DNA of 64,000 nucleotides, from positions 1 to 64,000 of the forward strand of contig CAVSZK010000012.1 in NCBI GenBank assembly GCA_963732415.1. The letters are read 5' to 3'. The translations under genes were made by a program, and so were the position numbers. Below are positions 33,588 through 43,059 of this stretch, piece after piece. This stretch comes from RPQJ01 sp963732415. GTDB taxonomy: Bacteria > Pseudomonadota > Gammaproteobacteria > Steroidobacterales > Steroidobacteraceae. A model generated the notes under the pieces. The model searched no databases and was not told the origin of the DNA. It worked only from the letters and a program-made list of their open reading frames with translations. Numbering within the stretch: the first letter of the stretch is position 1; each line of letters starts with the position of its first letter.

Positions 33588-33757
33588 TTAATATAAACTG
33601 AATAAATCACAATAAATAATTTACTTTTTTACCAGATAGTAAATATTTGGTGATCTCGTAGTGAGATGCCTCAGCCGCATGAGGTTGGCGGCTGGGATGG
33701 ACCTGGCGCTGGAAATGGGGCCGGGGCTGGAGAACAGCGGCGGCCCGAGGGCCCGGG
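33588..33757. other. AT-rich intergenic island
   Basis: Bases 33588-33655 are almost wholly A/T in a GC-rich chromosome. They include an inverted repeat, AATAATTTAC and GTAAATATT around 33613-33645, which may end SIMPL transcription. The rest up to 33757 is GC-rich and empty; CAGCCGC and GCGGCTG around 33674-33697 could pair. The sequence CAGATA recurs in the AT-rich tracts at 15.4 and 47.3 kb. Confidence 0.6.
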
Positions 33758-34045
33758 TCAGCCGGGCATGCGATCGACGATCAGGACGGTACCGTCCACG
33801 CCGGTGACGCGGACTTTCGCGCCGGCGGGCACGTCCGGCCCGCGGATACTCCAGCGGCGTCCACCGAGCTTCGCCCTACCCTCGCCTTCACGGATGGCAC
33901 CGGTCAGCGTCAGCACCTGCCCGATGTAGCGCTGGCCCACCCTGTGCGGAGCCGTCGAACTCTGCATGTCGCGTTGCTGGATCCGGTACTCACGCCAGAA
34001 ATACAGGGCGAGGACCGTCGAGGCGAACAGTGCGAACCAGTACAT
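33758..34045 (-). CDS. Short NfeD-like membrane protein
   Basis: The 95-residue protein has one N-terminal membrane segment (MYWFALFASTVLALYFW) and a C-terminal beta-rich NfeD/OB-like domain: GQVLTLTGAIREGEGRAKLG, RRWSIRGPDVPAGAKVRVTG, VDGTVLIVDR. NfeD domains usually partner membrane proteases or flotillin-like proteins, neither of which is seen nearby. It is shorter than typical NfeD proteins. Confidence 0.78.
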   Translation of the reverse strand: MYWFALFASTVLALYFWREYRIQQRDMQSSTAPHRVGQRYIGQVLTLTGAIREGEGRAKLGGRRWSIRGPDVPAGAKVRVTGVDGTVLIVDRMPG

Positions 34046-34141
34046 GGGATGCTTCGACGAGTTGTTTTCGCAATCGTGCCTGCGGCGCGCGCCGACCTCA
34101 ACCCATCCCTGCCCGGCGCTCGGTGATCCGTGACGCGTTGC

Positions 34142-35800
34142 TCAATTGGACTCCAAGCGGCTGAGGTCCTTGCTGTACTGGACGTTCATGACGTTGTCAT
34201 GCCAGCCGCCGACGTACGGCTTCACCAGGTGCTTGTTGACGTAGAAGTACAACGGCAGCACTGGCGTGTCGGCCAGCATCACCCTTTCGGATTCCTCGAG
34301 CAGTGACCGGCGGAGCACCGGATCCGGCTGGCGCGTTGCCTCGGCCAGCAGCTCGTCGTACCGCGGATTGGAATAGCCGGTGAGGTTTATCCCGAAGCCA
34401 GTCTGCAGCAACTGCAGGAACGAATAGGCATCGTTGTAGTCACCGACCCAGCTCGACCGGAACACCTCGGTGTCCTTGCGAGCCTGGATGCTCTGAAGCA
34501 GTGCGCGGAATTCCTCCGCGTAAAGCGTGGTCCTGACGCCCAGCGCCTCCTTCCACATCGCGGCCACCGCGACCGCCAGCCGATTGTGGACCTCGCCGGT
34601 GTTGTAGCGAATCTCGACCTCGAGTGGATTCGCTTCCGAATAGCCCGCCTTGCGGTACAGCTCGCGTGCCTCGGCAACGCGTTCAGCGTATGGCCGGGAC
34701 GCGTAGTCGAACTGCTGGGGCGTGTAGTTGGCAACGCCGCGCGGCACCCAGCCATAGGCCGGCGCCTCGCCGAGACCCGTCACGGAGGTGGCGAGCCGGT
34801 CGCGGTCGATCACCAGCGACAAGGCCCGGCGCAGGCCGGGCTGGTCCTTGAACGGCGGGCGCGTCAGGTTGAAGCCGTAGTAGTAGACGCTCAGCTGCGG
34901 CGAAATGTGCAGCTCGCCCGGCAGGTTCTCGTGGATCCACGCGAACTGCTGCTGGGGTACGACGTAGGTGACGTCGAGTTGGCCAGCGCGGTAGAGCCGG
35001 AACTCGGTGCTGGGGTCCGCCTGGTGGACGAACCGCACGCGATCGACGCTGGTCGCGGCGTCGTTCCAGTAGTGCCGGTTGCGCGTGAGGTCTACCTGCG
35101 AGCCGATCACCCAGTCCGTCAGCACGAACGCGCCGTTCGAGACCAGGTTGCCCGGTTTCGCGTACGCGTCGCCGTGCTTTTCGAGCGAGGGGCCATGCAC
35201 CGGGAACGTGCCCGGCTGTGCGAGCAGCCCGAGCAGGTACGGCGCGGGATTCTGCAGGCGGATCGCAACGGTGCGATCGTCCGGGGCGCTGACCCCGAGC
35301 TCCGCCGCCGGCCGTTCGCCGCGCGTGATCTCGGCGGCGCTTACCACCGGCTCCAGGATCTGCGCGTATGGGGACGCAGTGGCCGGGTCGACCAGGCGGC
35401 GCATGCCCGCCACGTAGTCACCAGCAACCACCGGGTCACCGTTGGACCATTGCAGCCCCTCGCGCAGGTGAAACCGGTACTCGAGGCCGTCGTCGGACAC
35501 GGTCCAGGTCTCGGCCGCTGCCGGCACAGCGCCACCGTCGGGGCCGACAGCCGTCAGGCCTTCGAATGCGTCGCGCAGGATGTTGAATGCCCCGTCGGTG
35601 CGGGCCCTCTGCGGATCGAGCGTGTCGGGCTCGGGTCCGTTGCCGCGCGTCAGCATGCCCGCGGCAGTCGCCCCCGGTGCCGTCCCGGCGGGCTGCGACT
35701 TGCCGTCGCCGCCACCGCCACAGCCCATGAGCCCGAGGAGTACGGCGGCGACGGTTCCAGCCCACAGGGCGCGCGCGAAGAAGTTTGTTGGGGTCTGCAT
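34142..35800 (-). CDS. ABC transporter substrate-binding lipoprotein, peptide type (OppA/family 5)
   Basis: The 552-residue protein begins with a lipoprotein signal ending LLGLMGC. Family-5 signatures follow: TRGNGPEPDTLDPQRARTDG, FEGLTAVGPDGG, WTVSDDGLEYRFHLREGLQW and SNGDPVVAGDYVAGMRRLVD. The C-terminal lobe has YSEANPLEVEIRYNTGEVHN. It should capture oligopeptides in the periplasm. No permease or ATPase genes are adjacent, so it either serves a transporter encoded elsewhere or is an orphan receptor. Confidence 0.94.
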   Translation of the reverse strand: MQTPTNFFARALWAGTVAAVLLGLMGCGGGGDGKSQPAGTAPGATAAGMLTRGNGPEPDTLDPQRARTDGAFNILRDAFEGLTAVGPDGGAVPAAAETWTVSDDGLEYRFHLREGLQWSNGDPVVAGDYVAGMRRLVDPATASPYAQILEPVVSAAEITRGERPAAELGVSAPDDRTVAIRLQNPAPYLLGLLAQPGTFPVHGPSLEKHGDAYAKPGNLVSNGAFVLTDWVIGSQVDLTRNRHYWNDAATSVDRVRFVHQADPSTEFRLYRAGQLDVTYVVPQQQFAWIHENLPGELHISPQLSVYYYGFNLTRPPFKDQPGLRRALSLVIDRDRLATSVTGLGEAPAYGWVPRGVANYTPQQFDYASRPYAERVAEARELYRKAGYSEANPLEVEIRYNTGEVHNRLAVAVAAMWKEALGVRTTLYAEEFRALLQSIQARKDTEVFRSSWVGDYNDAYSFLQLLQTGFGINLTGYSNPRYDELLAEATRQPDPVLRRSLLEESERVMLADTPVLPLYFYVNKHLVKPYVGGWHDNVMNVQYSKDLSRLESN

Positions 35801-35849
35801 GGTGCCTGGCTGCTGGTTGGCGTCGAGCGGGCGAGTAGCGTGCTGTTCG

Positions 35850-37775
35850 TCAGCGGGCGCGAATCGCGCGCGGCGGCCCGCCCAGCCGATCGGCGTGCCG
35901 CTTGAGGTGGATCAGCAGCAGGGATATCGCTGCCGGCGTGACGCCAGGAATCCGTGCGGCCAGCCCGAGCGTGGCCGGGCGATGCTCAAGCAGGCGCTGG
36001 CGCACCTCGTTCGACAGGCCGCGGACTTCCACGTAGTCCAGGTCTTCAGGAAGCCTCGTTTCCTCGTTGCGTCGCTGCCGCTCGATCTCCTCGTGCTGAC
36101 GGTCGATGTAGCCGGTGTACTTCGCCTGCACGTCCACGGCGATCGGAACCTGTGCCGCCAGGCGCTCATCCGCGTGCCAATCGTCGTCGCCCCGCCCCAC
36201 GATGCCGGTGACGGCGTCGTAGCTCACCTCGGGGCGCCGCAGCAGGTCGAACGCGCGCTGCTCGCGGACAAGCGCTCCGACATGCGGAGTGGCACGATCG
36301 GCCTCCACCGTGCCGGGACGCACCCAGGCGGCGTTCAGCCGAGCGAGTTCGCCGTCGACCGCCCCGCGCTTGCGCTCGAAGAAGCGCCAGCGATCGTCGT
36401 CCACGAGGCCGAGTTCGCGGCCGGCCGGCGAGAGACGCAGGTCGGCGTTGTCCTCGCGCAGTGTGAGGCGGTATTCCGCGCGGCTGGTGAACATGCGGTA
36501 GGGTTCCGGCGCGCCACGGGTGATCAGGTCGTCGATCATCACGCCAATGTAGGCATCACCGCGTCCAGGCCACCAGGGCTCGCGCCCGAGCACGGCGAGT
36601 GCTGCGTTGGCGCCCGCGACGAGTCCCTGCGCCGCGGCTTCCTCGTAGCCGGTCGTGCCGTTGATCTGGCCCGCGAAATAGAGGCCCTGCAGGTGCCTGG
36701 TCTCCAGCGTGGGGCGAAGGTCGCGCGGGTCGAAGAAGTCGTACTCGATGGCGTAGCCGGGACGCGTGATCCGCGCCCGCTCGAAACCGCGGATGCTGCG
36801 AACGAATTCCACCTGCACGTCGAACGGAAGGCTGGTCGAGATGCCGTTTGGATATATCTCGTGCGTGTCGAGCCCCTCGGGCTCGATGAAGACCTGGTGC
36901 GAGCCGCGGTCCGCGAAGCGCACGATCTTGTCTTCGACCGAGGGACAGTAGCGGGGACCCACGCCCTCGATCACGCCCGTGAACATCGGCGAACGATCCG
37001 TGCCCGCGCGGATGATTTCGTGCGTTCGTTCGTTGGTGGCGGTCATGTGGCACGGGACCTGTCGCGGGTGGTCCGCGCGCAGGCCCAGGAACGAGAAGAC
37101 CGGACACGGCTCGTCGCCGTGCTGCACGACGAGGTCGGCGTAGTCGATGGTGCGTCCATCGATACGTGGCGGCGTGCCGGTCTTCAGGCGTCCGACGCGA
37201 AATGGCATGGCCCTTAGCTTCTCGGCCAGTCGGTTCGACGGCGGGTCGCCGGCGCGCCCGCCGGCATACTGGTCCAGCCCAACGTGGATGCGTCCGCCCA
37301 GGAACGTGCCCACGGTCAGCACCACCGCGCGCGCGGTGAATTCCACGCCGACCTGCGTCACGACACCGGTGACCCGGTCGCCCTCGATGCGAAGGTCCGA
37401 CACCTCCTGCTGGAACAGGCTCAGGTTCGGCTGGCTCTCGATGAGGCCGCGAATAGCGCGCTTGTAGAGCTGGCGGTCCGCCTGCGCGCGCGTGGCGCGT
37501 ACGGCCGGGCCCTTGCTCGCGTTCAGCGTGCGGAACTGGATGCCGGCACGATCGGTCGCGCGGGCCATCGCGCCGCCCAGCGCGTCGATCTCACGTACCA
37601 GGTGTCCCTTGCCGATGCCGCCGACCGCCGGGTTGCAGCTCATCTGGCCCAGCGACTCGATGCTCTGCGTCACCAGCAGCGTGCGGCAGCCCATCCGCGC
37701 GGCGGCAAGTGCCGCCTCGGTTCCGGCGTGGCCGCCGCCGACCACGATGACGTCAAAGCTTTCCGCCGGATTCAT
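35850..37775 (-). CDS. mnmG: tRNA uridine-5-carboxymethylaminomethyl modification enzyme MnmG
   Basis: MnmG (GidA) binds FAD and NADH and, with MnmE, modifies U34 of certain tRNAs. ATG 37775 ([20 protein letters not shown]) gives 641 residues; the longer upstream frame overlaps the HExxH gene. FAD motif [19 protein letters not shown] and [20 protein letters not shown] are present, as is the active-site region [16 protein letters not shown]. It is about 18 kb from rsmG and 5 kb from mnmE, although these genes commonly cluster. Confidence 0.98.
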   Translation of the reverse strand: MNPAESFDVIVVGGGHAGTEAALAAARMGCRTLLVTQSIESLGQMSCNPAVGGIGKGHLVREIDALGGAMARATDRAGIQFRTLNASKGPAVRATRAQADRQLYKRAIRGLIESQPNLSLFQQEVSDLRIEGDRVTGVVTQVGVEFTARAVVLTVGTFLGGRIHVGLDQYAGGRAGDPPSNRLAEKLRAMPFRVGRLKTGTPPRIDGRTIDYADLVVQHGDEPCPVFSFLGLRADHPRQVPCHMTATNERTHEIIRAGTDRSPMFTGVIEGVGPRYCPSVEDKIVRFADRGSHQVFIEPEGLDTHEIYPNGISTSLPFDVQVEFVRSIRGFERARITRPGYAIEYDFFDPRDLRPTLETRHLQGLYFAGQINGTTGYEEAAAQGLVAGANAALAVLGREPWWPGRGDAYIGVMIDDLITRGAPEPYRMFTSRAEYRLTLREDNADLRLSPAGRELGLVDDDRWRFFERKRGAVDGELARLNAAWVRPGTVEADRATPHVGALVREQRAFDLLRRPEVSYDAVTGIVGRGDDDWHADERLAAQVPIAVDVQAKYTGYIDRQHEEIERQRRNEETRLPEDLDYVEVRGLSNEVRQRLLEHRPATLGLAARIPGVTPAAISLLLIHLKRHADRLGGPPRAIRAR

Positions 37776-38215
37776 GAGGCGCTTCCAGGAAGGGCGCTCA
37801 TTGTATGCGCAGGGCGGATGCGTGCGAGCGGTTCCCCGGCCACGGCGTTCGAAGTCATCCGCCGGAAGGCCGGAAGCCGTGAGACCGCGAAACGGCGGGC
37901 GTGCCGCTCGTAGCGGTTCTCCAGGTATCCCCGCTGCAGCCACTCGACCAGGTATCGCCAGACCGTCAGGCGGCCGCGATTCCACTGCCGCAGCACGTGA
38001 TAGTACTCGTGCAGCATGAGCGCCGGGTCGGCCGCGAATTCGCTGGCCGGGCCTGCAAGCAGGATGCGGTTGCGGCGCGTGGTCGCTCGCGCACCTCGAT
38101 GCAGCCGCGCATACCAGGAATTCTCGACGAGCACGACGTCGTCCACCGGGGCCCCGAGCAGCCGCTCGAGCGCGGCACGCTGGGCGACCGTAAGAACCTC
38201 ACGCGTGCGGGTCAT
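37772..38215 (-). CDS. Putative HExxH zinc-peptidase-like protein
   Basis: This 147-residue protein has the motif [16 protein letters not shown], a HExxH pattern, in a mostly helical sequence rich in Arg. I cannot assign a family confidently; it resembles small DUF4157-type domains. There is no signal peptide. It overlaps the mnmG start by four bases (ATGA), so it is likely co-translated with mnmG. The C-terminal 30 residues ([16 protein letters not shown]) lie at the junction and may be poorly conserved. No peptidase activity can be inferred beyond the motif. Confidence 0.7.
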   Translation of the reverse strand: MTRTREVLTVAQRAALERLLGAPVDDVVLVENSWYARLHRGARATTRRNRILLAGPASEFAADPALMLHEYYHVLRQWNRGRLTVWRYLVEWLQRGYLENRYERHARRFAVSRLPAFRRMTSNAVAGEPLARIRPAHTMSALPGSAS

Positions 38216-38258
38216 GGCTGCAGTAATCGTGATCCCGGGGCGCAGGTCGCGGACGCGG

Positions 38259-39833
38259 TCACGCCGTCTTGCGACGCGCCCGCGGCTTCGCGCCTCGCTT
38301 CTTCACGACCTTTCCGGTCTTGCGAGTCTTGCTGCGCGGCAGGCGCGGCCTGGGCGGTGGCGAGGCGGCGGTTCCAGCTTCTGCAGCCGCGACCTTCAGT
38401 TCCTCGAAACTTTCGCGCATGCAGTCGGCGAAGAACGCCGGGTCGGGCAGCATGTCGCGACATGACACGGCGCAGATCCACATCGTGCCGGCGTAGCTGA
38501 AGCCGGTGACGTTGAGGCCCATGCCATGGGTGGCAATGCTGATCGGCGAGTAGTTCACCAGCCGCGCGCCCGCCATGTAGAGCGGCACATCGGGCCCACG
38601 GACGTTGGAAACGATGAGCCCGATACGTGGCGGCTGTACGTAGCGGGTCAGCGTATGCGACACGATGTTCGGCACGAATTCCAGCAGGTCGCGGGCGAAC
38701 TCCTTGCCGATCGCGTCGGTGACCGCCTTTGACGTCTGCGCACCATCACGGATCGCGCGCAGCCGCTTCACCGGGTCCGCCACATCCGTGCGTACTGACA
38801 TGACCGTGGCGCCGACCTGGTTGCCCCGGTCACCACCCTTGTCGGCGCCACGCAGCGTCAGCGGAACCATAGCTGCCATGGATTCTTCGGGCAGCTCGCG
38901 CTTGCTCTGCAGGTACCTGCGAAGCGCGCCACCAACGATGCACAGGAACATGTCGTTGATGGTCACGTCGCCGACCTGCTGGCGGATTGACTTGAACTCC
39001 GACAGCGGCAGACCCACGGCTTCGAATACCCGGTGCGCCGATACGTCGCCGCTGAAGCGGGTCTGCGGCGGCATCTTCGGCAACAGCGACCCCAGGTCGC
39101 CCGACAACAGGGAGCGCAAGCCCTGCATGCTGGCACCACCCTCGCCTGCCAGCCGGGTGACGGCCTCGACGCCGAGCGCACCGAGCCGCCGCGCGGAGTC
39201 GAACGAGAACTTCGCGAGTCCCGGCACACGCTCGACCTGGTGCACCAGTGCGCGTGAGTAGAGTTCGATGGTCGTCGGCTCGCGATCGGCGTGGAAGCGC
39301 TGCTGCTCGGGCTCGGCGTCGAAGTCCAGCGGGTCGGGCGTGACGGAGTGCAGGGCCTTCAGTAGCTCGGTGCCCGACTCGCCGTCGATGATCGCGTGGT
39401 GCATCTTGGTATACAGCGCGAAGCTGCCCTTCGGCACGCCCGGTATGTCGTGCAGCCCTTCGATCACGTAGGCCTCCCACAGCGGCCTGCTGCGGTCGAG
39501 CGGCCTGGAGTGGATGCGCGCCACCTGGATGCAGAGCTGGCGCCAGTCGCCCGGGTACGGCAGCGCGATGTGCCGCACGTGGAATTCCACGTCGAAGTCA
39601 GGGTCCTCGATCCAGTACGGTCGGTCCAGCGACAGCGGCACCGTCACCAGGCGGCGTCGAAACTGCGGGAACTGCCCGAGCCGCGAGGTGAAAAACTTCA
39701 ACACGTCCTTGAACCGGACACCGCCGCCCGGCGCCGTGGCCGGGTCGTAGATCGCGAGCGACGCGACGTGCATGAAGTTGTTGCCGTGCTCGAACTGCAG
39801 GAACATCGAGTCGGCGCCGGATAGCTGTTTCAT
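38259..39833 (-). CDS. Wax ester synthase / diacylglycerol O-acyltransferase
   Basis: The 524-residue protein starts MKQLSGADSMFLQFEHGNNF and has the WS/DGAT active-site motif HHAIIDGESG at about residues 145-154. Further landmarks are RPLWEAYVIEGLHDIPG and the late stretch YFSPISIATHG-like VNYSPISIATHGMGLNV. These enzymes esterify acyl-CoA with fatty alcohols or diacylglycerol to make storage lipid. The C-terminus ends in an unusual Arg/Lys-rich tail (about 35 residues). It is 43 bp upstream of the HExxH gene on the same strand. Confidence 0.94.
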   Translation of the reverse strand: MKQLSGADSMFLQFEHGNNFMHVASLAIYDPATAPGGGVRFKDVLKFFTSRLGQFPQFRRRLVTVPLSLDRPYWIEDPDFDVEFHVRHIALPYPGDWRQLCIQVARIHSRPLDRSRPLWEAYVIEGLHDIPGVPKGSFALYTKMHHAIIDGESGTELLKALHSVTPDPLDFDAEPEQQRFHADREPTTIELYSRALVHQVERVPGLAKFSFDSARRLGALGVEAVTRLAGEGGASMQGLRSLLSGDLGSLLPKMPPQTRFSGDVSAHRVFEAVGLPLSEFKSIRQQVGDVTINDMFLCIVGGALRRYLQSKRELPEESMAAMVPLTLRGADKGGDRGNQVGATVMSVRTDVADPVKRLRAIRDGAQTSKAVTDAIGKEFARDLLEFVPNIVSHTLTRYVQPPRIGLIVSNVRGPDVPLYMAGARLVNYSPISIATHGMGLNVTGFSYAGTMWICAVSCRDMLPDPAFFADCMRESFEELKVAAAEAGTAASPPPRPRLPRSKTRKTGKVVKKRGAKPRARRKTA

Positions 39834-39996
39834 ATGCCTGTCGCCACCGGTTGGTTCCGCGGCGGATTGACGAAAGAGACGAGTGAGCCTACTTGCCGCG
39901 GGGCGGGGAGTCCATCGAGCCGGCGGCCAGTGACCCCGCCCGGCCGCGCCGGTGGTGGCCTATACTCCGCCGCTACTCTCGGGAGGATGACCTGCG

Positions 39997-41556
39997 ATGA
40001 AAATGACAATCTGCGCAGGCGCCCTGCTCGCGGTGCTGCTCGCTGGCCCGGCTTTGCAGGCGGCCGAAGATGCGGCCCAGGGCTCTCCGTCAGCATCCGC
40101 CGCCGCGGATAAGGCAAAGGCCGAGGAAGCGCCCGCCCCCGAAGGCAAGGTCTGGGTGACGAGGCACCAGGCACGCGTCGGCGGACAGGTCATCCGCTAT
40201 ACCGCGACGGCTGGCACGATGCTGATGAAGAACGACAAGGACGAACCGATCGCGCTGTTCGGGTTCACCGCCTACACCATGGACGGCGCGGACCCCGCGA
40301 CCCGACCGATCATGTTTGCCTACAACGGCGGTCCGGGTTCCGCCTCGGCCTGGTTGCACATGGGCATCCTTGGCCCGAAGCGCACCGTGCTCGAGGACCT
40401 CCACTCGAATACGCGCGGCCCTTTCCGCACCGTCGATAACGAGTACAGCATCCTCGACCGGGCGGACCTCGTGATGATCGACCCGGTCGGCACCGGCTTT
40501 TCGCGGGTGGTCGGCAAAGGAGATACCAAGGATTTCTGGGGCGTAGACCAGGACATCGACTCCGTGTCGAACTTCATCGTTCGCTACCTCGGCGATTACA
40601 GGCGCTGGGCGTCACCGAAGTTCCTGCTGGGCGAAAGTTACGGCGGCATGCGCTCTGGCGGCGTCGCTTACAAGCTGCTCGAAGCGCACAACGTCACGCT
40701 CAACGGCCTGATCCTGGTATCGCCTTACCTGGACCTGGCGTCGGGCTGGGCAGGGCTGCGCCTCGACGAACCTTACGTCAACTTCCTGCCGACCTATGCG
40801 GCCACGGCCTGGTATCACAACGCGATCGACAACAGGCCGACCGACCTGCAGCCATTCCTGCGCGAGGTCGAGGCTTTCGCCGAGGACGTGTACGCGCCGG
40901 TGCTCTTCAAGGGCTCCCGGGCCACGCCAGCCGAACGCCAGGCGGTACTTGCCGGGCTGGAGCGCTACACGGGGGTCAGCGCAGCGTACTGGGACGACGC
41001 CAACCTGCGGCTGGACGAGAGCCATTTTCTGCAGGAACTGCTGCGCAAGCAGGGGATCGTGGTGGGCCGGGTCGACTCCCGCTACAGAGGCGGCGACATC
41101 AGCCGCCTCTACGAGACCATGAAATACGACCCGTACGACACGGCGATTGGCCCGGCAATCGTCGCGACCTTCAACGCCTACTACCGCGGTGACCTGAAGG
41201 TCGAGTCGGATCGCGAGTACGTTCTCTCGGGCGGCCTCTGGAAGGACTGGGACGAACGCCACTTCCAGCCGGATATCGACTTCAAGGTGGCCTACCCGAA
41301 TACCGCCGTGGACCTCGCCCACGCGATGACCATGAACCCCCGGATGAAGGTGCTGATCCAGCAGGGCTATTTCGACCTGGCCTGCCCGTATCGCACGGTC
41401 GAGTACGTGGTCGACCACCTCGACGTTGCTGCCGACGTGAAGCGCAACCTCAGCATCGAGTACTACGACGCCGGGCACATGATGTATGTGCAGCCGGAGT
41501 CGATGCAGAAATTCAAGCGGACACTCACGGAGTTCGTCGACGCGAACGATCGTTGA
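39997..41556 (+). CDS. Secreted S10-family serine carboxypeptidase
   Basis: The 519-residue protein has a signal peptide ending LQAAE, then an Ala/Glu-rich linker. S10 motifs are clear: MFAYNGGPGSASAWLHMG with the oxyanion-hole region, DPVGTGFSR, and the nucleophile Ser214 in LLGESYGGMRSGG. The distal His is likely in the segment DAGHMMYVQPES. It should trim C-terminal residues from peptides outside the cytoplasm. GGGAGG precedes the ATG. It converges on mnmE. Confidence 0.94.
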   Translation: MKMTICAGALLAVLLAGPALQAAEDAAQGSPSASAAADKAKAEEAPAPEGKVWVTRHQARVGGQVIRYTATAGTMLMKNDKDEPIALFGFTAYTMDGADPATRPIMFAYNGGPGSASAWLHMGILGPKRTVLEDLHSNTRGPFRTVDNEYSILDRADLVMIDPVGTGFSRVVGKGDTKDFWGVDQDIDSVSNFIVRYLGDYRRWASPKFLLGESYGGMRSGGVAYKLLEAHNVTLNGLILVSPYLDLASGWAGLRLDEPYVNFLPTYAATAWYHNAIDNRPTDLQPFLREVEAFAEDVYAPVLFKGSRATPAERQAVLAGLERYTGVSAAYWDDANLRLDESHFLQELLRKQGIVVGRVDSRYRGGDISRLYETMKYDPYDTAIGPAIVATFNAYYRGDLKVESDREYVLSGGLWKDWDERHFQPDIDFKVAYPNTAVDLAHAMTMNPRMKVLIQQGYFDLACPYRTVEYVVDHLDVAADVKRNLSIEYYDAGHMMYVQPESMQKFKRTLTEFVDANDR

Positions 41557-41577
41557 AGTCCGACAGGTCAGCGATCG

Positions 41578-42942
41578 CTACTTCCCGATGCAGAAGCTGC
41601 CGAAGATCCGCGCCAGCAGGTCTTCGCTGCTCACCTCGCCGGTGATCTCGCCGAGGTCGCGCTGGGCGTCGGTGAGTTCCTGGGCCACCAGTTCTCCGGC
41701 ATGGCGCTCGACGAGCAGCCGGTGCGCTTCCTCGACGTGTGCCATCGCCCGCCGCAGCGCATCCAGGTGCCGGGTCCGGGCCGACAGGGCCCCGCCCTGT
41801 GTCGGATGGAAGCCGACACAGTCCTTCAAGTGCTCCCTGAACAGGTCGAGTCCTGCGCCTGTCGTGGCGCTGATCCGGACCCGAACCGGACCCGCGGCGG
41901 TGCCGTCCTCGATCCCTGGCGCAGCGTGGACGCGATCGATCTTGTTCAACACTACCGTGCAGGGCGCCTGCGTTGGCAGCGCCGCGAGATCAGCCTCGAG
42001 CCCGGCCATTGCCGCCTCGTCCGATGCATCGACGATGTACAGCACGCGATCCGCCTGGGCGATTTCGCGCTGCGCGCGCCGGATGCCCTCGGCCTCGATC
42101 TCGTCGGGTGAGTCACGCAGGCCCGCGGTGTCCATGACGTGCAGCGGCAGGCCGTCGATCTCGATGCGCTCGCGCAGTACGTCGCGCGTGGTGCCCGGCG
42201 TTGCGGTCACGATCGCCGCATCGTAGCCGGCCAGGCGGTTCAGCAGGCTCGACTTGCCGGCATTGGGCCTGCCGGCGATCACGAGTGTGAGCCCGTCGCG
42301 CAGCAGCGCGCCCTGTCGCGCGTTTTCGGAGAGCTTCGCAAAACGCGCGCGGATGCCTTCCATGCGCTCGCCGAGCGCCCGATCCGCCAGGAAGTCGACC
42401 TCTTCCTCGGGGAAATCGATCGCGGCCTCGACCCACATCCTGAGCTCGAGCATGGCCTCGACCAGCTCGTGGACCTGCGCCGAAAACTCGCCGCGCAGCG
42501 AACGCAGCGCCGCTCGCGCGGCCTGCGCCGACCCGCTGTCGATCAGGTCGGCAACCGCTTCGGCCTGTGCTAAATCGATCTTGTCGTTCAGGAACGCACG
42601 CTGCGTGAATTCGCCGGGCCCGGCCTGGCGTGCGCCGAGCTCGAGTACGCGTCGCAACAGGATATCGAGCACTACAGGGCCGCCGTGGCCCTGCAGTTCG
42701 AGTACGTCCTCGCCGGTCAGCGAATTCGGCGCGGGGAAGTAGAGCGCGAGACCCTGGTCGATCGGCTCGCCCGCCTCGTCCAGGAATTCGCGCAACGTGG
42801 CCTGGCGAGCCGGCGGCGCTTTGCCCAGCAGCGCTGCGGCGATCGGCCCGCAGGCCGGGCCCGAGATCCGGACGATCCCGATACCGCCCCGGCCTGGAGC
42901 CGTGGCGATCGCAGCGATCGTGTCGGTCGCGTCCCGCTTCAT
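41578..42942 (-). CDS. mnmE: tRNA modification GTPase MnmE
   Basis: MnmE partners MnmG in wobble-uridine modification. ATG 42942 (MKRDATDTIAAIATAPGRGG) gives 454 residues, the normal length. The G domain has Walker A GRPNAGKSSLLNRLAG, DTAGLRDSPDEIE and NKIDR. The C-terminus FGSFCIGK carries the conserved Cys. The start choice avoids an upstream extension of 11 residues. Confidence 0.98.
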   Translation of the reverse strand: MKRDATDTIAAIATAPGRGGIGIVRISGPACGPIAAALLGKAPPARQATLREFLDEAGEPIDQGLALYFPAPNSLTGEDVLELQGHGGPVVLDILLRRVLELGARQAGPGEFTQRAFLNDKIDLAQAEAVADLIDSGSAQAARAALRSLRGEFSAQVHELVEAMLELRMWVEAAIDFPEEEVDFLADRALGERMEGIRARFAKLSENARQGALLRDGLTLVIAGRPNAGKSSLLNRLAGYDAAIVTATPGTTRDVLRERIEIDGLPLHVMDTAGLRDSPDEIEAEGIRRAQREIAQADRVLYIVDASDEAAMAGLEADLAALPTQAPCTVVLNKIDRVHAAPGIEDGTAAGPVRVRISATTGAGLDLFREHLKDCVGFHPTQGGALSARTRHLDALRRAMAHVEEAHRLLVERHAGELVAQELTDAQRDLGEITGEVSSEDLLARIFGSFCIGK

Positions 42943-43013
42943 GGGCCGGGAGTATGCCGCACGTGATGGTGACACGAAGGGGACATGGGAACAGGGGCGC
43001 AGGGGGCAGACAT

Positions 43014-43044
43014 GGCGACATTCTCCTTTACGGAGAATGTCGCC
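43014..43044. repeat. 13-bp perfect hairpin between mnmE and yidC
   Basis: GGCGACATTCTCC (43014-43026) and GGAGAATGTCGCC (43032-43044) pair exactly around a TTTAC loop. There is no T-run. It could act as a terminator or processing hairpin after yidC, but its form, close to other dispersed palindromes, suggests a repetitive intergenic element. Only one copy was seen in this window. Confidence 0.7.
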
Positions 43045-43059
43045 TGCGCCGCCGGCAGG

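Noticed and set aside
33588..33660. AT-rich island as a replication origin
   Set aside because: No DnaA boxes nearby and no change in gene orientation; more likely a terminator or intergenic AT tract.
39570..39600. CACGTGGAATTCCACGT resembling parS
   Set aside because: Contains parS half-sites but lacks the intact 14-bp palindrome seen at 48876 and 49494.
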